From contig NC_085872.1 in assembly GCF_034702125.1 (NCBI RefSeq), positions 31,751,876-31,815,875 of the forward strand: a stretch of 64,000 nt of DNA. The letters are read 5' to 3'. The first letter of the stretch is position 1, and every line of letters starts with the position of its first letter. A model generated the notes under the pieces. It searched no databases, was not told the DNA's origin, and was given only the letters and a program-made list of their open reading frames with translations. The DNA is from Engraulis encrasicolus. Taxonomy: Eukaryota; Chordata; Actinopteri; Clupeiformes; Engraulidae. Made by a program: the position numbers and the translations under genes. Below are positions 46,600-58,704 of the stretch, piece after piece.

Positions 46600-46718
46600 T
46601 ATGTTTCAATGACAAAAACTCACAGAGTTACAGATTTGTTTTTGGAGACACATTGCCCTCTGAAGGGCACTCGGGCCTCAGAGGGTTAAGAAAAAGGTTG
46701 GGAAGCACTGATGTAGAG

Positions 46719-47248
46719 GAAAGAGGAGATGAAGAGGAATAGGAGGGAGGAGCGTTAAGAGAGTAGGAATAGTGCAAACAGTGTAGTGAGGGTGGCTGGC
46801 TAATGATGAGGGTGAAGGTTGGAGTCCATCCTTGGAATGGCGTTGTCCTGGCTCACCACCTTCATCCTCCACAAACACACATAGGAACTAATGAGATTTT
46901 TACTATTGCACGACTCCACTCCTTTTCCTCTTCCCTCCCTTCAGCCCTCCCCCCATCCCTCCACACCACCTCCACTGTATGGAGTTTAATCAGCTCATGC
47001 CTCATTCAGTGGTGTCTTACTTACATTATGATTAAAACGGTGAGCATAGTGCGGGGTGCAAGGTATCACCTACTGCATAATGTATGGGGGATTGCTGGAC
47101 ACAGTTAATGACGGTGGGGAAGGAGACTGCTCCCTGGAGCAGGTACCTCTTGATTGCAGACTTCTGCAATAACGTTGACTGGACACTCAGGAAACAGAGA
47201 GAGGACGGCAGTTCAGAGTGCACACATACACAATCTCTCGCTCTCTAT

Positions 47249-47250
<2 letters not shown>
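46719..47250. other. unassigned DNA
   Basis: No feature recognised. Confidence 0.5.

Positions 47251-47308
<58 letters not shown>
47251..47308. repeat. (TC)n microsatellite
   Basis: About 29 TC units. Confidence 0.96.
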
Positions 47309-47314
<6 letters not shown>

Positions 47315-47853
47315 TTGCACCATAAATACCAAGCAGTATGCACAGGTTTTAGAGAAGATGCAACAAGCCATCAATCAATTTCTGGAAATTGGAAAAGGAA
47401 AAAGGAAAAATGGTTTCAGAAGACACACTAGGGCCTTGATAAGGCACCCCCCCCCCCAATAAGCTCAAGCTGCTGTGCTGCAGTGAATTGAAGGGGTGGG
47501 TAGCTATGGAAGTAATCACGGTTATGAATATCTGACCAAATATTCAACAACTCATACATAAAGTCACATCAAGTTCAAACTTATTAAATTATTCAATGGT
47601 TATATTTGTTGCACGTGTAAATGCTAGATTTGTGGTATGATAGAGTCCTGCAAACTGAATTAGAGATGCAATCAAACCAAGGACGTAGTCAAGGTCAAGG
47701 CTAAGGTCACCATCTCGATATGTTTTTTTTTTTTTATGTTTGCGCAGTCCGTTACATTTGTTCTTCTTTAAGTTATTTTTTTGTTTTACTTTTTTGTTCA
47801 GCACCAGGGGTTGTGCCCAAGCAAAGCCACAAGTGACCGTGACACCATCTAGC
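47309..47853. other. unassigned DNA
   Basis: A C10 run at 47447 and T runs near 47721; nothing else recognised. Confidence 0.5.
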
Positions 47854-47857
47854 TATG

Positions 47858-49521
47858 GGGTCATTCCACGCCAAATCAACAAGAGCCCACACACTTAGGT
47901 CTCAAAAAATTCTGAAAATATTACTGAGTGTACCCATGGTACTTAAGAGAAACACTGTTCATTTATTTGAATGTAAGATGTATACTCTCCATGTTACAGC
48001 CAATTTTACTGGGGGAGGGGGGTGCCCATTTTGTTCACACTCTTTTTTTTGTCAAAGTTCACAAGCCCGTAGCTCAATAACTAAACCATGTAGGAAGCTC
48101 AAATTTGGCATGCTGGTACATAGATAGGAATAGTTTGTTGCAAAACTGTCAGTTTTGGTCTGTATGATCCTGCATCGTCATGGCATTCCCTCAAAGATGA
48201 TACAAATTGCACTGGAGTTTTTGGCTGTGCTCTGTTTAGGCCTTCAGAAGACATATTTGTGCTCAACATAGCCTCTTGATTTTTTCCCCTTGTAGAGACA
48301 AGTAGGAACACTCTCATAAAAATCTATAAATAGAAAGGAAATCCCATCAGTGTTTGACCAGAAGACCTCACAAGTCTGACAAATCATTTTGGGTGTCATT
48401 TTCAGAGCTCCAGAACCCCTTGTGGGATTGTCCACAGATTTTTATTTTATTTTTTTCTTCATTCTCCATGAATTCTTCTTTTTAAAAATGCAAATGAGAC
48501 TTGTCTTATGTGATGTTTTCTTTTGTAATTTCCAACCTGAACATGGGCAACATGCACATTGAGGGCAATATGTTTTCTATGCGTTTCTTCCGCTGCCATC
48601 TGCTGGTCAAAAAAAGTAACAACATGAGTCCTTGTGCCTGACCTACTGTCTCTTTTGGTGAGCGAACCTGCTCCCACATTGAACGCTCCTGAAATCATTG
48701 AAATTGAAAGGGATACCTGCACCCCTGCACAGGGACTCTCGGGTGATCATGTCTGGGCAAAATTTGCATTTGATTATTTAGTCTTTACATTAAATGTTAT
48801 CGAAATCATGTTGCTCTCTTTTTGCATTTTGCCCATGTTCAGGGTGGAAATTACAAAAGAAAACATCACACAAGACAAGTCTCATTGGCATTTTTAAAAA
48901 GAAGACTTCATGGAGAATGAAGAAAAATATAAAATAAAAATCTGTGGACAATCCCACAAGGGGTTCTGGAGCTCTGAAAATGACACCCAAAATGATTTGT
49001 CAGACTTGTGAGGTCTTCTGGTCAAACACTGATGGGGTTTCCTTTCTATTTATAGATTTTTATGAGAGTGTTTCTACTTGTATCTACAAGGGGAAAAAAT
49101 CATGAGGCTATGTTGGGCACAAATATGTCTTCTGAAGGCCTAAACAGAGCACAGCCAAAAACTCCAGTACAATTTGTATCATATTTGAGGGAATGCCATG
49201 ACGATGCAAGATCATACAGACCAAAACTGACAGTTTTGCAACAAACTATTCCTATCTATGTACCAGCATGCCAAATTTGAGCTTCCTACATGGTTTAGTT
49301 ATTGAGCTACGGGCTTGTGAACTTTGACAAAAAAAAGAGTGTGAACAAAATGGGCACCCCCCTCCCCCAGTGAAATTGGCTGTAACATGGAGAGTATACA
49401 TCTTACATTCAAATAAATGTACAGTGTTTCTCTTAAGTACCATGGGTACACTCAGTAATATTTTCAGAATTTTTTGAGACCTAAGTGTGCGGGCTCTTGT
49501 TGATTTGGCGTGGAATGACCC
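47858..49521. mobile_element. 1,664-bp giant-palindrome element
   Basis: The left arm (47858 to about 48549) and right arm (about 48830 to 49521) are inverted copies of about 690 bp. Termini GGGTCATTCCACGCC and GGCGTGGAATGACCC; flanks TATG at 47854-47857 and 49522-49525 suggest a 4-bp duplication. Paired short frames occur in both arms (a 72-codon MRVFLLVSTRGKN... at 48099 minus and 49062 plus, differing at about four residues), which shows the high arm identity but is not evidence for a gene. The unpaired centre (about 280 bp) has no recognisable product. Superfamily unresolved. Confidence 0.92.
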
Positions 49522-49525
49522 TATG

Positions 49526-50208
49526 ACGTTTTCTGTCTGGCAGAGATTGAAGATACATTATAAACCTAAAAATGTGCCATTTGATTATAACACTACTTTT
49601 CTTGTTATCTCATTACTCCCAATACTCCTTAGCAGGACAGACTATCCCAATTATCTGCTTTAGTTGAAAACACAGTGGGTGAAAGCTTGTAACCAGTGCG
49701 GTCTTTTCTTCAGTGAAGAGTTTGATGTTTTACTCAGTCTGACATTTTCTGGATGTCTTGTGGTTCATCATGCCACTCTTACTCGATCCTCAGTAGGTAA
49801 GATCAAAGCACATAAACAAATAAAGAAAAGCATTGTTAATGAGCTCACACTGGCATGGCATCTAACTTTTACCGCATTGCTGAGTGGCTCAAAGCCTGTT
49901 GAGTCACAGACTGCATTTCCCTCTGTCTCCAAAATAATTAAACACCTCTTAGAACAGACAGAAACAGTAGATAGAAATTTGGAGATGAAGAACACACCAC
50001 ACCACAAGGTGTAACTTTGGAAATTTGGAGAGAAGTAGGTTCCAGAATGTTTTCCGAAGTTGTAAAACCCTATCTTCCTACCCTACCTATCTACAATCTT
50101 CTTATCTGCCCAATCTTCATTGCCCATTGCACCACTACGGTGTGAAGGTTCTTTAGCAGGGTAAAAGCACAGTTCTGCTCAAAATTTTGCAATGCACACA
50201 ACATTATA
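49526..50208. other. unassigned DNA
   Basis: No feature recognised. Confidence 0.5.
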
Positions 50209-50553
50209 GGTGACATATCAGAGTTCAGAAAGGAACAAAATCTTTGTGCCCGTGTAACTGGTGTAACTGTGACCAAGACAGCAAGTCTTTGTGATGTATC
50301 AAGAGCCACAGTATCCAAGGTAATGTCTGCTTACCACCAAGAGGGATGAACCACATCCAATAGGATTAACTGTGGATGCAAAAGGAGGCTGTCTGAACTC
50401 TCTGAAAGGGATGTTGGGGTGCTAACCCGGACTGTATCCAAAAAACATAAAACCACAGCTGTCCAAATCACGGTGTAATTAAATGTGCACCTCAACTCTC
50501 CTGTTTCCACCAGAACGGTCCATTGGGAGCTCCACAGGGTCAATATTCACTGA
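50209..50553 (+). pseudogene. decayed Tc1-type transposase, N-terminal part
   Basis: From 50209 the frame reads GDISEFRKEQNLCARVTGVT, then VTKTASLCDVSRATVSKVMS and a TGA. In another frame it continues RRLSELSERDVGVLTRTVSK, KHKTTAVQITV, a stop, then LNVHLNSPVSTRTVHWELH. These are the two helix-turn-helix blocks and the linker of a Tc1 transposase (family words: V-S-R-x-T-V-S-K-V-M; R-T-V-S-K-x-H-(K/R)-T-T-A; P-V-S-T-x-T-V). The catalytic half is absent. It belongs to a different Tc1 subfamily from the intact copy at 45202. The stretch 50362-50418 recurs inverted at 50558-50612. Confidence 0.85.
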
Positions 50554-50630
50554 CTGTCACCCAAACATCCCTTTCAGACAGCTTCCTAGTGTGTCCACGG
50601 TTAATCCTTATGTGTGTGTGTAAGTGCAAT

Positions 50631-50733
<103 letters not shown>

Positions 50734-50896
50734 ATCAAACTAATCCAAGTAGCACCACGAACCTGAAGGATGAAACCCGAAAGGAAGCACTAAAGAGGAA
50801 TGAAAATGCCCTTGGCTCTTCCATGCTGATCACCAATCTTTGCATACCCGGCCCATCACCTTCCTTTCCCAGATTGCTGCTCTGCTACCACCAGCT

Positions 50897-51259
50897 TAGG
50901 GCTGGGCGATATGGAAAAAAATACTATATCACGATATGGATTACATTATCACGATAACAATATATATCACGATATAGCACAATTACATACGTTTTCAGTT
51001 ATTCTCTTTATTTTCTCTTTATTTTTTCACGTCGCAAAACAACCTTTCTTTAAAATGGATTTTTTTTATTCTTATTTTTACAGTTACATGAACTTATAGT
51101 GTGTATTGTGACAACATGAAATGCATTTAAATGATATTCAATTGTATAAAATTGATAAAATTACTATCACAATATAAACGATATAGTAGAGAGGTCACAA
51201 TATACACTTTTATATCACGATCACGATAACGATATATATCGTCATATTGCCCAGCCCTA
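50897..51259. mobile_element. hAT-type element with TAGGGCTGGG ends, copy 2
   Basis: Starts TAGGGCTGGGCGATATGG and ends CATATTGCCCAGCCCTA. Flanks CACCAGCT (50889-50896) and CACGAGCT (51260-51267) form an 8-bp duplication with one mismatch. The interior is rich in ATCACGATA words. Same terminal family as 3167-3560. Confidence 0.88.
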
Positions 51260-51267
51260 CACGAGCT

Positions 51268-52278
51268 TGTAGATAGGTGATTCATCACCCTCACCATATT
51301 CTGCTCTAAAGTCTACAGTAGGTGTTAACAACTACACCCTCCAAAGCACATTTATTATAAGTGGAAGGATTTACACCTACTCGCTGATTCACAGCTCTCG
51401 AAAACGGGGCCAATCCTCACAAGTTCACACTGTTAGCCTCTGACTTTAGTCTCATGGTTGTTGTGTATATATAGGGTCCTCAGTGTAATGAGATTTCTTA
51501 ATAAATACGTGAGCATTCTCACCCAGACAGTGAGTAGGGCTCACCTGTAGCATTGTTGATGGGCACAGCGTGTCATGGGACTAAATAAGTCATGATATCT
51601 TTTTATTTTTGTCCTAAATGATCATCATCATAGTCATCGAGTATATGAGTCGAGTATACGAGTCATCATATATATTTTTTTAATAACTTTTCCCACTTTT
51701 TAAAATGCACCCTGTTTAAATGCAAAGTTGACCTTCGGGTCTTCTATGACACATTGACCACAGTTGACCTATATTTGCCACTTTTCAGTTCATTTAATGC
51801 ATCCCCTCACAAGATAATTGAAATATAATCAATTCAGCGTTTAGCCCTTCCCATTACGGGAAAATGGGAAACCTGACAGTTCAGGGTCTTGTGGATATTC
51901 ATTACGGGTATGCTCTGAATCATTCTCATTTAGCACTCATTGGCCCCAGTGCAGCCTGAGCTCCTTAGGGCTCGATGAGGCGGATGGTCACCAATTAAAG
52001 ACAACACTCTCTGGAGGGCAGTCTCGCAGAACAGAACAGTGGCGCTGTGTGACCCAGTTTGGCTTCAAACGACCCAGGACAACCGAGGCTTGGCTTTAGA
52101 TGAGGTTCTACGGCTCCCAATGTCAACCAGACCTAGACTCATGACCTGCTCAAAGGATTATTTTATTGTCATTTTCCATTCTAGGTTACTGCATTTTGCA
52201 CTCCAGAGTAACACCGGCAGGGGTTGAAAGACACGACACCTGCTTCACTTTATTTTCTCAGCAGCCGTCGGTCCAGTG
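51268..52278. other. unassigned DNA
   Basis: No feature recognised. Confidence 0.5.
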
Positions 52279-52340
52279 ACTGATGCGCCGTCCACTCTGC
52301 TATTCACCTCAGTCACACCTCAGGTCCTAATGTGCTCTTG
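52279..52340 (+). repeat. direct repeat, copy 1 (with 57536-57593)
   Basis: TATTCACCTCAGTCACACCT and the following bases to CTAATGTGCTC match 57557-57593 over 37 identical bases, with weaker similarity on the left. Confidence 0.8.
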
Positions 52341-52568
52341 GTGTTCTCCTTTTCTGCTCTCCTCTCTATGGGGAGAATTTCATTTCTTTTTTTTTCTGGA
52401 AAATGGTAGAGGCATCGCTCTGCGTGTGTGTGTGTGTGTGTGCACCTTAACCTTGGCTCTCTCTTTCTCCCGAGACAGGGACAGCTCTGCTCCCAGAGAT
52501 ATGTCCACACTTGTCCTCATGTCAGTACGTCGGGTCTCACACTCCTGTAATTATTCATGCCTTCACTG

Positions 52569-52638
<70 letters not shown>
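52569..52638. repeat. (TC)n microsatellite
   Basis: About 34 TC units. Confidence 0.97.
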
Positions 52639-52642
<4 letters not shown>

Positions 52643-53495
52643 TCTCCTCCCCCTAGTCTGTCTCCTATTTCCTCTGTCTCCCCCTGCCATCGCTCCTCAC
52701 ACCTGGTGACTGCCCTGCATGACAATGCCATTCCAAGAGCCAACAGCAGAGCCGATCGGTTTGCCGCACAGAAGTGCTTTTATTACGAAGTGCCTGTCTG
52801 TGTGTACACAGTACTGTATGTTATTAGCTCTGGAACCATGCCCGCCAGACTTGCCAATGATTGTGGTTAGTCTAGCTCCCAGATGTGGGAAAGGAAAGCT
52901 CATTAAAACCGCAGGCAAGAGGTTCATGTTCATTATCACACATCGATGGCAGGAGGCGGCATGCGGGGAGAACGATTCAAGGGCTGTGCTGTGTCCTGAG
53001 AGGCGACCGATTAGTGAAGGTTACACACTGTTTGTGTTCACAAAGGGTTTTGTCAAATCAAGAAAATACAAATAAAATATTTATTTTTGTACTTTTCATA
53101 ATATTCCTTAACATTTCTAATTCTATACGTATATGTGGACATTATTCAATGTTATTTGACACTCTTTATGAAGCATTAATTTTGACGTGGGCTGTGTTCA
53201 TATGTTCACATTTCTGCGCTGCCTGCACAGCGCAATACGAATTTACGATTGAAATGGCGAAGTGCGCAATCAATCGTATCATATATTGTAGTGAAGATAA
53301 TGGTCTGCTGGAAGAGGGACATCAATTTTCTGTGCAATGCTGGTTATCCGATGCACAACATTGCTTAAACATATTTGCCTAATTCATGTTGATAAATGGA
53401 TGTGTAATGAGTGTGCTTTCTTTTATTTATGTAATTAACAAGTCCCACACTCTTTTCAAAATAGCCAGATTCAAGCTGTTGCTGAACATTCTTCT
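52639..53495. other. unassigned DNA
   Basis: No feature recognised. Confidence 0.5.
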
Positions 53496-53678
53496 TTTTT
53501 TTTAAAGATTTTTTTTTTGTCTTTTTGACTTTATTCATGATAGTACAGTGCAGATGGTGACAGGAAACGAGTTGGGAGAGAGATGGGGAAGGGTTGGCAA
53601 AGGACCCAGGCCGGGAATCAAACCCGGGTCGGCCGCATAGCAGACGAGTGCCCTACCATTTGAGCCAAGGTGGGGCCT
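53496..53678 (-). mobile_element. tRNA-derived SINE, copy 6
   Basis: Minus-strand head TGGCTCAAATGGTAGGGCAC (A box) and GGGTTTGATTCC (B box), the family body and an A-rich tail. Flanks TGCTGAACATT and TGCAGAACATT are a probable target duplication. The best-preserved A box of the family here. Confidence 0.9.
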
Positions 53679-53873
53679 GCAGAACATTATTCAGCAAAGT
53701 GATGCAAACTTGCCTGATTATCATGATGAACCAAAACGTACCGAGATGTTGGTCTGACCAAGAATATAACTAGAAATGTTCTCTGCTAAGGAAGCTGTTT
53801 GATAGAACATTTGACTATGTTACACCCTATTTTTATTTTAAGTCTGTCTGCCTTCTTTCTGTGGACTTAAGGG

Positions 53874-54490
53874 TGGTTTATGCCTCGAGATCAGCGTCCC
53901 TGCGTCGTGATGCAGTGAGCCGCGCAGTTAACGGAGTGAAGCCCCCCCCCATCACGCAGGTACTCTGGGGCACCTCCCCAAAATTGTGTCTCGACGCAGG
54001 TAGCGACGGCGTGGAGGGCGAAAATAGGTCTCTGATTGGTCCTCTCGACCAGCCGCTCTGTCCTTGAGTCGAGAACAAGCTACTTCCTTGTTCTACCTTC
54101 GTCGGTCTACGGACTGTGAGCTCTTCATTAAATAAGTTGCCCGTGCTTTGTCGTTTCATTTATTTACACGAACCAAAGACAACACGTGCGCTTGCAAGTT
54201 ACGACGCTGAAGTTATTTGGACAGTTGAACAGTGGTTCCGAGGTCGAGGAAACATTCCGCTTCGTGCGACCTATCCTCGACAAATGAGCCACTTCTTTGT
54301 TCCAAACTACTCGCTGGCTGCCAGTGCGATAAAAAATGCACGTGACAAAGATTTAATGTTTCATTTTCATTGTCCTCGAGTCTGTGAAGCTAAAAATCAA
54401 CCGACACGTCTAGGTTACTCTTTATATTGAAGGCAGTTTGAGCGTGAAATGACATCGCGCAGACCGCGCTTCAAAACAGGGCATAAACCA
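53874..54490. mobile_element. inverted-repeat element with TGGTTTATGCC ends
   Basis: Ends TGGTTTATGCC and GGCATAAACCA are perfectly inverted. The GC-rich interior has CGCGCAG-like words near both ends. No clean duplication. A 104-codon frame inside (54116, MSSSLNKLPVLCRFIYLHEP...) matches no family I know. Possibly Harbinger-related. Confidence 0.6.
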
Positions 54491-54649
54491 AAATGAACTG
54501 CATCATGGCTGGGACAAGCTCACTCCGTGGCACTGAAAGGAAGTATAACCTGCCCTTTAGAAACTGGAATGTCAAAATGTCCCGCAATTCAAATTGCTGT
54601 CACTAGGGGCATCTAGATTTCTAGGCTAGCAATGGTGAAGAATCTTTTA

Positions 54650-54845
54650 AAAAATCCTGGTTCCGGTTGGTGATCCGGATCACCGCCAAAGGTGTATCAC
54701 TAGTTCCTTTGGTCACTTCCAACAACTCCACAAAGTTTCATCCAAATCCGTTCATAACTTTTTGAGTTATCCTGCTGACAAACAAACAGACAGACACACA
54801 AATCAACACGTCCGAAAACACAACATCCTTGGCAAAGGTAATAAC
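54650..54845 (+). mobile_element. non-LTR retrotransposon 3' tail, RTE-like
   Basis: CAAAGTTTCATCCAAATCCG, TTCATAACTTTTTGAGTTAT, CCTGCTGACAAACAAACAGA and a final GGCAAAGGTAATAA match the 3' untranslated tails of RTE-type LINEs common in fish. Only the tail is present; no reverse transcriptase. Confidence 0.55.
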
Positions 54846-55345
54846 GTTTCCCAAATGACCTGGTAAGTTAACCCGCCTCCCTCAGTTTGCAACTGGCCGA
54901 AGACAGAAAAGGCTATGCTGATTTTAACATTTTCTTAATCCCAATAGAACGTCTTTGATTAAACCACGTCACTGCCTTGAACACGCCTCTAACCAGGAAC
55001 GTTGGAGCTGTTCAAAGTTGATGGCTTCCGGATTTTTCCAGCGCTCAGAAATGATATTTGTATTGCTCCTGGTGTCACTAGGAGGGCTTGATCTGCAGAT
55101 GCAAACTGCATTCTCAGATATTAACCTGTGAGATCATCCATCCCCTCATGAATAGAAGAGAACAGTGGCCGGAATTTATAACATAAAAATCAAAATGCCA
55201 AAAGCAACAGAATAAAACTAATTGTCACAAAACATTCATTGTTTGGTTCACACTGAAGTTGAAGGCTGCATGTCACAAGTGATGCTGGATAGGTCAACTG
55301 ATCACTTGATCATTTGACCAAAAATGGGGCTAAAGGAATTTGATT
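54846..55345. other. unassigned DNA
   Basis: No feature recognised. Confidence 0.5.
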
Positions 55346-55648
55346 GAGTGCATCTTAATATGCGACCTTGCCTCCTCCACTTGCCTCCTCCACTTGCTTC
55401 TCGTCATGATGACATCACTGACAACAGCATTATATTTCAATATCTTGCAAAAGCTCAATTGTAGAGACTTTTTCTCTTTTGCAATTGGGATGGTGAATGA
55501 AAAACAGTCCCTCAAAAGTTGTTGTGGCTAGGCTGAGAGCTGGGAAACTTTATCGTTTTCTCCACGGAGGAGGGGCCAGGAGGCGGGACGAGGAGACAAG
55601 CGCAAGTGGAGGAGGCAAGGTCGCATATTAATACGCACTCAGTGTGAT
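55346..55648. mobile_element. candidate MITE with GAGTGC...CTCCTCCACTTG arms
   Basis: AATATGCGACCTTGCCTCCT, then CCACTTG, at 55357 is inverted at 55598-55632. Outer words GAGTGCATCTT and ACGCACTC also pair. CCTCCTCCACTTG is doubled in the left arm. Ends not exact. Confidence 0.65.
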
Positions 55649-57535
55649 GGGGGCCTGATGGGCATGCCCTGCTGAGAGACCGCATCTGACAGCATGACGT
55701 TGTCAAGCTAAACAGCCATGCATGAGGAGAAAGATTAACACATTCTCACTGATGGGCAGATAACAGAGACTGGAGAGGGGAAGAAGAGAGAAAACAGTGT
55801 CAAAATACACATGCCAAATTGGCAATCTGTATCATTTCATTTTACAGAGCAACATAACTCGGAGAAATATTGCACAGATCCAAAAATAACCCGTCTTTCA
55901 AAGTAGTCTAATGGAATTTTGTCTGTATACAGCCTTGCTGCATCCCATAAATACCTTTCTGTCTGCCGCAAGCGAAGCCTGAAGCCAGTGTCAAAACCAT
56001 GGTAAAGCGTTCTCCTGGGGGGCATAAATCAGTGCATCACACCACTGCAGCTGTCACTCTATCCGTCTCTCAAATCCCCTCTGCCTAAACTCCTTGATCA
56101 GGCAAGCCTAGAGCATTTTTGTTCCACAAAACCTTCATATCAGAACTGAAATAGCCCACTTGCCCTCCCTGTCCTGCATCTCTGTGTAGGCTATGTCATA
56201 TAGCATGCATGCTTTTAAACCTGCCTATCAATTATTCACAAGGGCACGAGACTTGCTGCTATTTCTGAGAGCATGCCAGGTTAAGGCCACATAGAGCTTT
56301 ACTCTTGAAATATTTACTACGAGTCTAAAATTACTGCATTTTCCCCTGAGTTTACTAAAGATAGCATTGTGCCTGGTGAATGTAACAAATCATATACAGC
56401 AGATATCAAGTCAGGTCACATTTATTATAAAGCACTTTAAAAACAACAGCCAACAAGCTTTGCATTACTGGTTAGTGTCACACATGAGTGAAACACATGC
56501 AGAGAACAGAGTGCATGTAAACGACAATAAATTGTTCACTCCAATAACCTGTTTATTCCAATAACCTGATAATTGTGTAGTGTAAACGGTCTCAATAAGG
56601 CCTTCATTTTGTATTGAACACTAAAGGCATAAATGTTGTAAGGTGAAACATACAGCCTGTATTCTTCTTGATAACCTTGGAGAACCCAATACGTATTTCT
56701 GTATTTATACAAGTTGTGGTGTGCTGAAGTGGGACTGCTTTAAGGAGCCATAGTGGCTCATGCACAGACATAGCCTATCACACTTTCTGACAGAATCGTC
56801 TGCTGCTCCATACACATACCTCACAACAAATCACAAACAAATCTGCCAAGTGCATACACATACAGGAAACCATGACCGCAAGAATGTGTACTAATTATGT
56901 AACATAGTGACACGGTGAACAACAACAGTGAAAGAACGAGAAATACGAGTTAGCAAGCGAGAGTGAAAAACATCGGCAGGCTCTGATGAGACAGTGACAA
57001 ATGCTGTGGCTGTGCAGGTTGTTGTTCCTTTTCCCGACATGTGGATGTGCCAGTCCGTCCGCTCACGCGGGGCTGACTGGCTTTGACAGACAGTTTGAAA
57101 GGGCCAGAATGACAGTGATTATATCTGGGGGACATGTCAGACATATCTGAAATGAAAGCACTCCCACAAACAGCTGTGAAAGCGTGAGCACTGAGACCTT
57201 GTCAGGGGAATCACAATATGCAGCAAAGGAAAATATATGAGGGTGAATAACAATTTTTCCTCATTATTAATATATCACTATGCAGCTAAAGGAGAATATG
57301 GCTCACCAAAGCAAAGCATCATACTTCAATTTTTTTGCACAAAATGAATGCTTACTAGCCATGATGATTTTTTTTTAAACTTTGGGTTTTATCCAACATT
57401 GGCGTCCCATTTGATCTGTGGGGTTTGGTCCCAAAGCTGAACTTCATAGATACTGCAATTTAACGTTTTCATGGACACTGCATTGTAATCACCAATTCAC
57501 AGTTAAACACAAGTTAAACACAAATTAAGTGTTAC
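55649..57535. other. unassigned DNA
   Basis: 56408-56440 resembles a common fish repeat word (CAGGTCACATTTATTATAAA). No gene recognised. Confidence 0.4.
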
Positions 57536-57593
57536 TGATGTGCTGTCCCTTCTACTATTCACCTCAGTCACACCTCAGGTCCTAATGTGCTCA
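57536..57593 (+). repeat. direct repeat, copy 2 (with 52279-52340)
   Basis: Contains the same 37-base identical core starting TATTCACCTCAG, 5.25 kb downstream of the first copy. Confidence 0.8.
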
Positions 57594-58575
57594 AATGAAC
57601 TACCATAGCATGGAGCAATCAGTGGTGCTAAACAGCCCACATAGTCTCAGTGGCAGAGAAGCATTCATCACCATGATGCTGTTAAGAGAGAGCTCCATAG
57701 ATGCTTGTGTGTCTGCGACTATGGCAGACCTGCTTAAAGCAATGTCAACACAGCTGACAGTTTTTCCGTAGAAACGTTTATTTCACCCATTGATGCATGA
57801 ACTGAATGCGTCGGCTGGAATTAGAGCAAAGCTGGATGGAGGAATTGTTTTGACGCAAGGCTCGGCAAGGGTGGGAGAGGTCAGGAGTAGTCTGTTGGGG
57901 GCATGTACATTTATCCACAGGAGGCTGTAGGAGTGGGTGTACAATTGAGGTGTTGTGGGCACACGTGTAATTGTTTAAACTTGAAGCAGCTTTGCCATCG
58001 TCACAGCTCCCCCAACTTCATCGCAGACAAAATGTCAGTGTCACATTTGATGCAGAAAAAAACGATTTGTTTGTTTCACCTCTGCTGTTCTTAACAGTCC
58101 CCTTCCGTCTCCCCTCTATTTATTTCCTCCACCATTTTCACCACAGGGACACCAACAAACAGAGGGAGGCTTTTCACAAACAGCTGAATCACAAAACAAG
58201 CTGAAATTGATTTGTGGCTGAAGAATGGCAGAGTGATTCAGCGCCTGTTTTTTAAATTATTTTTTTCTATCCCAAATGTTGGGGATGTGCAGTATCAACA
58301 CGTGAGGTTCACATGCTGGCATAGAGACATGTGCACACGTGAATCCACAGACCACACTCTACACACACTTGCACGTGTGTGCATTCATATTCTGATAATA
58401 AAACCAAACACTGCTAAGCACTGTTAACCTGTAAAAAACATTCTTAACCTAGAACTGTCATTAGATCAATGTGTATCCATTTTTATCCATTACATTTCAT
58501 CATTAACAGCAATATGACCCATGAGAACCATAATAACATGCACACTAACACCCCCCCAACCCATCCCCAACAAAC
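57594..58575. other. unassigned DNA
   Basis: No feature recognised. Confidence 0.5.
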
Positions 58576-58597
58576 ACACACGACACGCACACACGTG

Positions 58598-58629
<32 letters not shown>

Positions 58630-58630
58630 C

Positions 58631-58682
<52 letters not shown>

Positions 58683-58704
58683 ACACACACACACACACAC
58701 ACAC
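58576..58704. repeat. (CA)n/(CG)n microsatellite
   Basis: CA tracts with GTGCA and TACACG interruptions. Confidence 0.96.

Larger units (their letters stand above)
44847..46685. mobile_element. middle element of the nest, TTAA-flanked, piggyBac-like
   Basis: Ends CCCTCTGAGG and CCTCAGAGGG, flanked by TTAA (44843-44846, 46686-46689). CCC...GGG termini with a TTAA duplication fit piggyBac. Without the Tc1 insert it is about 220 bp long and noncoding. Confidence 0.9.
44508..46710. mobile_element. outer hAT-type element of a three-level nest
   Basis: Ends CAGTGGTTCCCAACCT and AGGTTGGGAAGCACTG (inverse, one difference), with a perfect 8-bp duplication ATGTAGAG at 44500-44507 and 46711-46718. Its own sequence is only about 350 bp (44508-44842 and 46690-46710). 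The rest is two later insertions. No hAT transposase. Confidence 0.94.

Noticed and set aside
48099..49280. Conserved duplicated 72-codon gene (MRVFLLVSTRGKN...)
   Set aside because: The pair is similar only because the two arms of the palindrome are inverted copies; there is no start context or known family.
54116..54430. 104-codon gene (MSSSLNKLPVLCRF...)
   Set aside because: Contained in the TGGTTTATGCC inverted-repeat element; no domain recognised and no splice sites. Kept only as a note.
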